This document shows positions 1 to 5,418 of a DNA stretch of 9,489 bases, in pieces. The DNA lies in the NCBI GenBank assembly GCA_947177115.1, contig CAMWTG010000089.1, positions 1-9,489 on the forward strand, written 5' to 3'. The translations under genes were made by a program, and so were the position numbers. The DNA is from an uncultured Clostridia bacterium (GTDB lineage Bacteria; Bacillota; Clostridia; Oscillospirales; Oscillospiraceae). Numbering within the stretch: position 1 is the stretch's first letter; each line of letters begins with the position of its first letter. The notes under the pieces were generated by a model. The model was not told where the DNA came from and did no database searches. It saw only the letters and a program-made list of their open reading frames with translations.

Positions 1-2
1 AT

Positions 3-95
3 GGGGAGAAGCTCTCCACCGGCGTCCACATCATGGCCATTGGCGCGGAGAAGAACGTGCCCGCCATTCTGGAGCTGGCGGGAGTCCGGATCTGA
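3..95 (+). CDS. C-terminal end of a probable methylenetetrahydrofolate reductase (5' truncated by window)
   Basis: Only the last 30 codons are present, read in the frame beginning at base 3 and ending in TGA at 93-95. The peptide ends with the segment GVHIMAIGAEKNVPAILELA followed by GVRI. The 'GVHIMA.G.E..VP.I...AG' pattern resembles, from memory, the C-terminus of MetF-type methylenetetrahydrofolate reductases of acetogens and other Clostridia, which reduce methylene-THF to methyl-THF in one-carbon metabolism. No catalytic residue is visible, so the family call rests on this tail alone. Almost 600 bases of non-coding DNA and a new promoter follow, so it is probably not in the same transcription unit as the downstream genes. 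Confidence 0.45.
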   Translation, partial: GEKLSTGVHIMAIGAEKNVPAILELAGVRI

Positions 96-165
96 GGGCC
101 GGCGGCGTCCCCGCAATTTCCGGGCGTTTGCCCGGGGGATCCGGCGTATGAAACGGCAGAATCCG

Positions 166-244
166 TGTAGGGGCGAGCATTGCTCGCCCGCACGATACCG
201 GGATATTCCCGTTAGAAGCGGGCGGGCAATACCTGCCCTCTACA
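166..244. repeat. Degenerate palindromic mini-element, copy 1 (MITE/REP-like)
   Basis: The left end (166-191) contains the perfect hairpin GGGCGAGC-ATT-GCTCGCCC at 171-189, preceded by TGTAG. The right end (218-244) is a decayed inverted copy, GCGGGCGGGCAAT through CTCTACA. Between them is a small perfect hairpin, CGGGA-TAT-TCCCG at 199-211. The unit is about 79 bp with roughly 26-bp imperfect terminal inverted repeats and three potential hairpins. A second, better-preserved copy lies at 2970-3072. It encodes nothing. The rest of 96-298 shows no gene; the hairpin CCGGGC-GTTT-GCCCGG at 120-135 lacks a T-run. Confidence 0.7.
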
Positions 245-298
245 GGGCAATACCCGAAAATGGATTTCCCCTGAGATTGTGAAATTGCAGGATCCCTC

Positions 299-327
299 TT
301 GACAACAGGCGCGAAATCGTATAAAAT
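299..327 (+). promoter_or_regulatory. Housekeeping-sigma promoter for the T-box leader
   Basis: A consensus -35 box TTGACA lies at 299-304. The -10 box TAAAAT at 322-327 is separated from it by 17 bases, the optimal spacing. An alternative -10, TATAAA at 320-325, would give a 15-base spacer. Initiation is expected near 334-336, just upstream of the T-box Stem I. It sits about 55 bases downstream of the palindromic mini-element. Confidence 0.8.
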
Positions 328-334
328 ACCTGCA

Positions 335-591
335 AGTGAATAAGAAAAGCGATGACGAAGACGGACGGGGCCCTCTGTCCACAGAGAGCCGGGCACCGGT
401 GGAAGCCCGGCGGCAGGAAGCCCCAATGTCCCATCCCTTCCGAGCTGGAGGTCCGAACCCCTGGAAACAGGCAAGTAGACGCCTCCCGTGACTGCCGCGT
501 CAGTGCATAGGGCTTGCTGGAGCCCGAAGGGGCGTCCTTTCCCGGGACGCAATTTGAGTGGTACCGCGGGTACATAACTTGTTTATGAACT
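335..591 (+). promoter_or_regulatory. T-box riboswitch leader (tRNA-responsive), specifier possibly Ile ATC
   Basis: Hallmarks are in canonical order. A GA/K-turn side GATGACGAAG (351-360) faces CTTCCGAG (437-444). AGAGAG lies at 383-388. The Stem I apical hairpin is GCCGGGC (388-394), a GGTGGAA-type loop, then GCCCGGC (405-411). A Stem III-like hairpin spans 532-550. The T-box core TGGTACCGCGG is at 559-569. The bulge UGGU would pair with an acceptor end whose discriminator base is A, as in tRNAs for Ile, Val, Leu, Ala or Phe, and disfavours those ending in U or G. By alignment to the Bacillus glyQS leader, with lower helix GAAG/CTTC (357-360/437-440) and middle helix GGGGC/GCCCC (367-371/420-424), the specifier position falls on ATC at 433-435, an isoleucine codon. 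The next base is C rather than the usual purine, so CCC (430-432) or GTC (428-430) cannot be excluded. TTTGAG (553-558) can pair with CTCAAA (595-600), which is part of the terminator stem. Confidence 0.9.
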
Positions 592-625
592 CGTCTCAAA
601 GTTTTTTCTTTGAGACGGGTTTTTT
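592..625 (+). terminator. T-box-controlled intrinsic terminator
   Basis: A perfect 10-bp stem, CGTCTCAAAG (592-601) with CTTTGAGACG (608-617), has a six-T loop. It is followed by GG and the run TTTTTT at 620-625. Its 5' arm overlaps the segment CTCAAA (595-600) that the antiterminator needs, so the two folds exclude each other: uncharged tRNA should favour read-through into the synthetase gene. The start codon is about 50 bases downstream. Confidence 0.92.
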
Positions 626-677
626 ATTTTGCCGGAGCCTTTTCTTATTCCACAAATTCTTTCATGGAGGACTTACC

Positions 678-2948
678 ATGGACACTACCCACGTCAATAC
701 CCAGCTGATGGAGGTCGCCTTCCGGATCCGGGAGATGCGGGGCATCTGCGGATTTACCGAGGCGGAGATGGCCGGGAAGACCGACACCACCCCCGAGGAA
801 TACCGGGCCTACGAGGGGGGCCTGGCCGACCTGCCCTTCACCTTTATCCACAAGTGCTCCCTGGCCTTCGGCATCGGCATCACCGACCTGCTGGAGGGCC
901 ACAGCGCCCACTTGTCGAGCTACACCGTCACCCGCAAGGGGCAGGGCCAGCAGACCGCCAAGGAGCCGGGTATCGAGATCTCCAACCTGGCCCCCTTCTT
1001 CCGCAATAAGCTGGCGGAGCCCTATTATGTGACCTACGACTACGATGAGGCCCAGCAGCACATGCCCATCCATCTCACCACCCACTCCGGCCAGGAGTTC
1101 GACATCGTCCTCTCCGGCCAGCTGAAGGTCCAGGTGGGCGAGCATACCGAGATCCTGGGCGAGGGCGACAGCATCCTGTACAACTCCTCCACCCCCCACG
1201 GCATGATCGCCGTAGGCGGCAAGCCCTGCGTCTTCTGCGCGGTGGTCATTTCCGGGGAGAAGACCGATGAGAGATCCATCCGCCAGTCCATCGTGCAGGC
1301 CCGGTCCAGCGAGGACTACGTCTGCAAGAGCTTCTTTGACATCAAGGAGGATGAGCAGGGCGTGCTCCAGTCCCTCGCCTTCCCCAACGCGGACAAATTC
1401 AACTTCGCCTTTGACTGCGTGGACGCCATCGCCGCCAAATACCCCGACAAGCTGGCTATGATGCACCTGGACAAGAACAAGCGGGAGCGCCGCTTCACCT
1501 TCGCGGACATGTCCAAGGCGTCCTCCCGGGCGGCCAACTACTTCAAGGCCCTGGGCATCAAGCGGGGCGACCGGGTCATGCTGGTGCTCAAGCGGCACTA
1601 TCAGTTCTGGTTCGCCATCCTGGGCCTCCACAAGCTGGGCGCCGTTGCCATCCCCGCCACCAACCAGCTCCAGGAGCACGACTTCTCCTACCGCTTCAAC
1701 GCGGCGGAGGTCAGCGCCATCGTCTGCACCGCCGATGGAGACACTGCCCATCAGGTGGACATCGCCCAGAAGGACAGCCCCAGCCTGAAGCTGAAGATCA
1801 TGGTGGGCGGCAAGCGGGAGGGCTGGCACGACTTCGATGAGGAGTTCACCATGTACCGCTCCTCCTTCCCCCGGACGGAGGACGCCCCCTGCGGCAGGGA
1901 CCTGATGCTGATGTTCTTCACCTCCGGCACCACTGGCTACCCCAAGATCGCCGCCCAGAGCTATCAGTACGCCCTGGGGCACTTCATCACCGCCAAGTAC
2001 TGGCACTGCGTCCACGCCGATGGCCTCCACTTCACCATCAGCGAGACCGGCTGGGGCAAGGCGCTGTGGGGCAAGCTGTACGGCCAGTGGCTGTGCGAGG
2101 GGGCGGTGTTTACCTACGACTTCGACCGCTTTGATGCGGCGGATATCCTGCCGCTGTTTGCAAAGTATAACATCACCACCTTCTGCGCCCCGCCCACCAT
2201 GTACCGGATGCTCATCAAGCAGGATTTGAGCCACTACGATCTCAGCAGCATCAAGCACGCCACCACTGCCGGCGAGGCCCTGAATCCGGAGGTGTTCCGC
2301 CAGTTCGAGGCACAGACGGGGCTGCAGATCTACGAGGGCTTCGGCCAGACGGAGACCACCCTGTGCATTGGCAACCTGCTGGGCAACAAGCAGAAGATCG
2401 GCTCCATGGGCAAGCCTATCCCCACCTATGACCTGGTGCTGGTGGACGAGAACGATCAGCCGGTAGCACCCGGCGAGAACGGGGAGATCTGTATCCGGGC
2501 CGAAGAGGGCAAGGGTATGCCCGGCCTGTTCTCCGGCTACTACCGGGACGAGGAGCAGACCCGGGAGGTCTGGCACGATGGGCTTTATCACACACGGGAC
2601 GTGGCGTGGCAGGACGAGGACGGCTACCTGTGGTACGTGGGACGCCGGGACGATGTTATCAAGTCCTCCGGCTACCGGATCGGGCCCTTCGAGATCGAGA
2701 GCGTCATCATGGAGCTGCCCTATGTGCTGGAGTGCGGCGTGTCCGCCGCTCCGGACGAGATCCGGGGCCAGGTGGTCAAGGCGAGTATTGTGCTGGTCAA
2801 GGGGACGGAAGGGACCGAGGAGCTGAAAAAGGAGATCCAGGACTACGTCAAGAAGCACACCGCGCCGTATAAATATCCCCGGATCGTGGTGTTTAAGGAG
2901 GAGCTTCCCAAGACGATCAGCGGGAAGATCATGAGGAACAAACTGTAA
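678..2948 (+). CDS. XRE-HTH / cupin / AMP-forming acyl-CoA synthetase fusion protein
   Basis: The 756-residue protein starts at ATG 678, with GGAGG at 666-670 seven bases upstream. An in-frame extension back to 558 would run through the terminator and is not plausible. Residues about 14-73 resemble an XRE helix-turn-helix (RIREMRG...TPEEYRAYEGG...LLEG). Residues about 130-195 are a cupin keeping His136, Glu140 and His174 (STPHG), with Thr134 where the first His of the HxH motif would be. Residues about 250-756 are an ANL adenylate-forming enzyme: P-loop TSGTTGYPK (415-423), YEGFGQTET (552-560), Asp641 in YHTRD, the GRRDD hinge (655-659) and catalytic Lys750 in SGKIMR. The segment ETGWGKALW and the YRMLIKQDLS region resemble medium-chain/branched acyl-CoA synthetases (ACSM-like), so the likely reaction is acid + ATP + CoA to acyl-CoA + AMP + PPi in the cytoplasm. 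The exact acid cannot be read from sequence. The T-box leader controls transcription. The fused sensor/DNA-binding module is unusual and may bind substrate or regulate expression. Confidence 0.88.
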   Translation: MDTTHVNTQLMEVAFRIREMRGICGFTEAEMAGKTDTTPEEYRAYEGGLADLPFTFIHKCSLAFGIGITDLLEGHSAHLSSYTVTRKGQGQQTAKEPGIEISNLAPFFRNKLAEPYYVTYDYDEAQQHMPIHLTTHSGQEFDIVLSGQLKVQVGEHTEILGEGDSILYNSSTPHGMIAVGGKPCVFCAVVISGEKTDERSIRQSIVQARSSEDYVCKSFFDIKEDEQGVLQSLAFPNADKFNFAFDCVDAIAAKYPDKLAMMHLDKNKRERRFTFADMSKASSRAANYFKALGIKRGDRVMLVLKRHYQFWFAILGLHKLGAVAIPATNQLQEHDFSYRFNAAEVSAIVCTADGDTAHQVDIAQKDSPSLKLKIMVGGKREGWHDFDEEFTMYRSSFPRTEDAPCGRDLMLMFFTSGTTGYPKIAAQSYQYALGHFITAKYWHCVHADGLHFTISETGWGKALWGKLYGQWLCEGAVFTYDFDRFDAADILPLFAKYNITTFCAPPTMYRMLIKQDLSHYDLSSIKHATTAGEALNPEVFRQFEAQTGLQIYEGFGQTETTLCIGNLLGNKQKIGSMGKPIPTYDLVLVDENDQPVAPGENGEICIRAEEGKGMPGLFSGYYRDEEQTREVWHDGLYHTRDVAWQDEDGYLWYVGRRDDVIKSSGYRIGPFEIESVIMELPYVLECGVSAAPDEIRGQVVKASIVLVKGTEGTEELKKEIQDYVKKHTAPYKYPRIVVFKEELPKTISGKIMRNKL

Positions 2949-2969
2949 TTTCCAACAGGCCGCAATCCC

Positions 2970-3072
2970 TGTAGGGGCGAGCATTGCTTGCCAGCTTCTA
3001 CCGGCTACCGCCGCATGATCGATGCCTCGATTCTGTCTTTTGGCCTGCGGGCGAGCAATGCTCGCCCCTACA
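2970..3072. repeat. Palindromic mini-element, copy 2 (MITE/REP-like)
   Basis: The left end TGTAGGGGCGAGCATTGC (from 2970, end about 2995) and the right end GCGGGCGAGCAATGCTCGCC (from 3047) plus CCTACA (to 3072) are inverted copies of each other. The right end alone forms the perfect hairpin GGGCGAGC-AAT-GCTCGCCC (3049-3067). A central hairpin ATCGA-TGCC-TCGAT lies at 3018-3031. The total is about 103 bp with roughly 26-bp terminal inverted repeats, and the layout of end palindrome, central hairpin, end palindrome matches the copy at 166-244. It fills most of the 184-base gap after the synthetase gene and has no coding capacity. It could act as a transcription or mRNA-stability boundary, though no T-run follows it. 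Confidence 0.8.
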
Positions 3073-3132
3073 CAGATTTTGCAAAAGATGAAATCCATCA
3101 ATATTGCCACATTTTTCTGAAAAGGACACACT

Positions 3133-3831
3133 ATGGACCATAAACGTGTTACCCTCTTTGCCGGACATTATGGCTCCGGTAAGACCAACATCGCCGTCAA
3201 TTACGCTCTCCTGCTGGCGCGGGAGGGGAAGAGGGCGGCTATCGCGGATTTGGATATTGTCAATCCCTATTTCCGCACCAAGGACAGTGCGGCGGAACTG
3301 GAGGCGGCGGGGGTGGAACTGATTTCTCCGCAGTTTGCCAACTCCAACGTGGATCTGCCTGCCCTCCCCGCCGAGGCGTACCGTCTGGTGGAGGACAAGA
3401 ACCTTTATGCCGTCATGGATATTGGCGGCGATGACCGGGGCGCATATGCATTGGGACGGTATACGCCGTTTATCCTGGAGGAGGGTGATTACCGCATGGC
3501 TTTTGTGGCCAACCCTTACCGGCCTTTGACCCGCACGCCGGAGGAGGCCCTGGAGGTCATGCGGGAGATCGAGGCGGCGGGAGGACTGGCCTTTACCGCC
3601 ATCGTCAACAACGCCAACCTGGCCCATGAGACCACGCCGGAGACGGTGCTTACCGCCATTCCCTACATGGAAAAGCTCAGCCAGCTCAGCGGCCTGCCGG
3701 TCTGGATGACCAGCGCGGAGGAGCATGTGGCGGCGGGGCTGGAGGGGAAGGTCCCGGGACTGCTGTCCATGCGGCTGCAAAAGAAGTATTTTGATTTGCC
3801 GGAGCAGAAAGCGCGGCCAATTTTCGGATAG
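3133..3831 (+). CDS. SIMIBI-type P-loop ATP-binding protein associated with 2-oxoacid oxidoreductase genes
   Basis: The 232-residue protein begins at ATG 3133 after a modest AAAGGA ribosome binding site. It has a clear Walker A, GHYGSGKT (residues 11-18). IADLDIVNPYFR (37-48) has the Asp-x-Asp of the MinD/ParA/Fer4_NifH-like SIMIBI class, and MDIGGDD (95-101) looks like the Walker B/switch II segment. There are no cysteine clusters, signal peptide or membrane segments. The family is generally annotated only as an ATP-binding or nucleotide-binding protein. As I recall, related genes are seen beside acyl-CoA synthetase and VOR/KOR genes in anaerobes, which matches this location, but no function is established. 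A role in maturation, cofactor insertion or regulation of the oxidoreductase is a guess. It sits between the synthetase and the oxidoreductase operon. Confidence 0.75.
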   Translation: MDHKRVTLFAGHYGSGKTNIAVNYALLLAREGKRAAIADLDIVNPYFRTKDSAAELEAAGVELISPQFANSNVDLPALPAEAYRLVEDKNLYAVMDIGGDDRGAYALGRYTPFILEEGDYRMAFVANPYRPLTRTPEEALEVMREIEAAGGLAFTAIVNNANLAHETTPETVLTAIPYMEKLSQLSGLPVWMTSAEEHVAAGLEGKVPGLLSMRLQKKYFDLPEQKARPIFG

Positions 3832-3840
3832 CGAATATTT

Positions 3841-4386
3841 ATGAAGGATTTGTTGAATTATTTACAGAAATATGGTATCCTTTTGTGTAACGTCAATCCT
3901 GAGCTGCCCGCCCTTGAGGACATCGGCTGCACCTGGGGCGATGTAACGGCGCTGATCGACCGGCAGGAACTGTTTTACTGCAAGGCATTCAAGAAGCGGA
4001 CCACATATTTGTCCCGGGAAGCGTACTATTTATTGAAAGAGATCCGGCAGAAAAAGCCATTGACACCGGCGGCGCAGAAGATATACTCTATAATGGAAGA
4101 CGGCGCGGCAGCAGAGACAGATTTTCTGAAAACAGTTTCCGGCCTGGACGCCAAAAGCTATCGGGAAGGCTTCGAACTTCTGCTGCAAAACCTGTATATC
4201 ACCGCCCTGCACAACGGAAAGCCTCTGCATGAAAACTGGTCTACCTTTCTCTACGGAACGGCGGAGGAATGGGAAAAGCGCGCCCCCGCAGCCGTCCCCA
4301 TCGAAAATGCCCGCGAACGGCTCTGGGAGATTCTGTCCCAGACCATGACAGAACGGCAATTCCGGTCATTGACAGGAAGGAGATAA
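3841..4386 (+). CDS. Hypothetical protein, 181 aa
   Basis: The start ATG 3841 lies nine bases after the ATPase stop and lacks a convincing ribosome binding site, so translation may depend on the upstream gene. The product is soluble, with no signal peptide or transmembrane segment. It reads as two parts: an N-terminal helical region (about 1-70, with TWGDVTALIDRQELFYCKAF and LSREAYYLLKEI) and a region at about 80-150 (AAQKIYSIMEDG, FELLLQNLYITALHNGK, ENWSTFLYGTAEEWEKRA) that could be a winged-helix-like fold. The second part faintly recalls AlkZ-related DNA glycosylase-fold proteins, but this is an impression and not a claim of function. Base composition is visibly more A+T-rich than the synthetase and oxidoreductase genes. 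It appears translationally linked to the following acetyltransferase, whose ribosome binding site lies inside this gene's last codons. Confidence 0.7.
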   Translation: MKDLLNYLQKYGILLCNVNPELPALEDIGCTWGDVTALIDRQELFYCKAFKKRTTYLSREAYYLLKEIRQKKPLTPAAQKIYSIMEDGAAAETDFLKTVSGLDAKSYREGFELLLQNLYITALHNGKPLHENWSTFLYGTAEEWEKRAPAAVPIENARERLWEILSQTMTERQFRSLTGRR

Positions 4387-4392
4387 CCAACC

Positions 4393-4914
4393 ATGGATCT
4401 GACTTTTCAACAAATTTCCACACAGTACCAAGTAAGGCGCATCACAGAAGAGGACCTTCCGGAGCTTCTGTCTCTGGCCCAGGGCAATCCCACTTATTAT
4501 GAACACATGTACACTAAGCCGCTTCTGGAGGATCTCCAAAATGATCTGACCAAGCTGCCGCCACGGACGACACCGGAAGACAAATATTTTCTGGGATTCT
4601 ATCGGGATGGCCGGCTGTGCGCCGCACTGGATTTAATTCTGCACTATCCTAATCCGGAAACGGCGTTCATCGGCTGGTTCATCCTGCGGAAGGATTTGCA
4701 GGGCAGGGGGACTGGAACGGCGGTTATCAGCGAGCTGTTGGCTTTTCTGAAAGAGCATGGATTTTCGTCTGTACGATTGGGTTATGTCAAAGGGAATCCA
4801 GAAAGCAGGGCGTTCTGGGAGAAAAACCAATTCACCCCCACCGGGATCGAGCCGGAGGGTGATGGATACACGATTGTTGTAATGGAGCGGACGCTTGCAG
4901 GCTCTAAATCTTGA
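4393..4914 (+). CDS. GNAT-family N-acetyltransferase
   Basis: The 173-residue protein starts at ATG 4393. Its ribosome binding site AAGGAG overlaps the end of the preceding gene (stop at 4384-4386), so the two are probably co-translated. The acetyl-CoA pyrophosphate-binding motif A is RKDLQGRGTGTA (99-110), which fits the R/Q-x-x-G-x-G/A signature. It is followed by a helix (VISELLAFLKEHG), a beta strand (SVRLGYV) and the motif B-like NPESRAFWEKNQFTPTG typical of GNAT C-termini. Family length fits. It transfers an acyl group from acyl-CoA to an amine; the acceptor is not predictable. Like its partner at 3841 it is less GC-rich than the flanking genes and may be an accessory insertion. Confidence 0.88.
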   Translation: MDLTFQQISTQYQVRRITEEDLPELLSLAQGNPTYYEHMYTKPLLEDLQNDLTKLPPRTTPEDKYFLGFYRDGRLCAALDLILHYPNPETAFIGWFILRKDLQGRGTGTAVISELLAFLKEHGFSSVRLGYVKGNPESRAFWEKNQFTPTGIEPEGDGYTIVVMERTLAGSKS

Positions 4915-4936
4915 GAGAGCCCCCAATAGCGCGCAT

Positions 4937-5184
4937 CCGCCAGCGCTTCGCCCACTGGCGGCCCATGGAACCCCGCAGAACAGCCAGTCTCCCAGGTCGT
5001 AGCGAAAAATAAACACCCCCGTAGTAAGGTATCGCCCTTCGGGCGATGCCCAAGGGATTCTCAAACCGCAGGTTTGAGTGTGTTTTTGGTTACTTTTGTC
5101 ACAAGACAAAAGTAACCGGGGTCCGGGCCGCGGAGGCCCGGGGTAACGGATAGAAACAATTCCCCTCACGCCGGAACGGCGTGA
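4937..5184. repeat. Hairpin-rich intergenic region with six consecutive inverted repeats
   Basis: In the 287-base gap between the acetyltransferase and the ferredoxin gene there are six stems. They are: CCGCCAG/CTGGCGG (4937-4961); a 10-bp stem around ATCGCCC-TTC-GGGCGAT (5028-5050); CTCAAACC-GCA-GGTTTGAG (5060-5078); GGTTACTTTTGTC-ACAA-GACAAAAGTAACC (5088-5117, 13 perfect pairs); CCGGGCC/GGCCCGG (5123-5141); and TCACGCCG-GAA-CGGCGTGA (5166-5184). Only the third is followed by a T-rich stretch (GTGTTTTT, 5080-5087) and could act as a weak terminator for the upstream genes. The last ends just before the ferredoxin ribosome binding site. The GGTTACTTTT/AAAAGTAACC stem resembles dispersed intergenic repeats seen in many bacterial genomes. 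No gene or clear promoter is visible here. Confidence 0.75.
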
Positions 5185-5201
5185 AGAAAGGAGCGAAATA
5201 A

Positions 5202-5408
5202 ATGGCAAAAGTCACATTTCAGACAGACCTCTGCAAAGGCTGCGGCCTCTGCGTGAACGCTTGTCCAAAGCACATCCTGGCAATCGCCAAGGACCAGATC
5301 AACAAAAAAGGCTACTCCCCGGCGGTGATGACCAATCAGGAGGACTGCATCGGCTGCGCGTTCTGCGCGACCATGTGCCCCGACTGTATCATTACCGTAG
5401 AAAAGTGA
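5202..5408 (+). CDS. vorD: 2-oxoacid:ferredoxin oxidoreductase, delta (2[4Fe-4S] ferredoxin) subunit
   Basis: The 68-residue protein is preceded by AAAGGAG (5187-5193), eight bases before ATG 5202. It contains two 4Fe-4S cluster motifs: C11-K-G-C14-G-L-C17-VNA-C21-P and C49-I-G-C52-A-F-C55-ATM-C59-P. Size and spacing match the small polyferredoxin subunit of four-subunit VOR/KOR enzymes, which carries electrons between the TPP site and external ferredoxin. It is the first gene of the tight operon; the alpha subunit starts ten bases after its stop. A free ferredoxin is the alternative, but the context makes a subunit much more likely. The symbol follows the VOR naming; KorD would be the equivalent. 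Confidence 0.9.
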   Translation: MAKVTFQTDLCKGCGLCVNACPKHILAIAKDQINKKGYSPAVMTNQEDCIGCAFCATMCPDCIITVEK

Positions 5409-5418
5409 GGTAACGAGA

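Noticed and set aside
120..135. Hairpin CCGGGC-GTTT-GCCCGG as terminator of the first gene.
   Set aside because: It is followed by GGGATCC with no T-run, so it is not a supported intrinsic terminator.
1..282. A 93-codon plus-strand open frame from base 1.
   Set aside because: It overlaps the better-supported gene tail in another frame (3-95) and then runs through the palindromic element; the peptide is Arg/Pro/Ser-rich with no family resemblance.
558..677. An in-frame GTG start at 558 that would lengthen the synthetase by 40 residues.
   Set aside because: The extension lies in the T-box core and terminator and ends beyond a correct ribosome binding site for ATG 678.
166..3072. A CRISPR array suggested by repeated GGGCGAGC palindromes.
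   Set aside because: There are only two elements, far apart and in inverted-pair form, with no regular spacers and no cas genes.
3079..3107. A possible promoter TTGCAA - 17 bases - TATTGC before the ATPase gene.
   Set aside because: The -10 box is poor and the match is at chance level in this A/T-rich patch.
645..3131. A very long open frame on the minus strand (828 codons) opposite the synthetase gene.
   Set aside because: It is a by-product of GC-rich codon use on the plus strand. The translation is low-complexity (Val/Leu/Gly/His-rich) with no domain, while the plus strand has full ANL motifs.
4633..5208. A 191-codon minus-strand open frame across the hairpin-rich gap.
   Set aside because: It overlaps the GNAT gene antisense and the rest is translated repeat DNA; there is no convincing start context.
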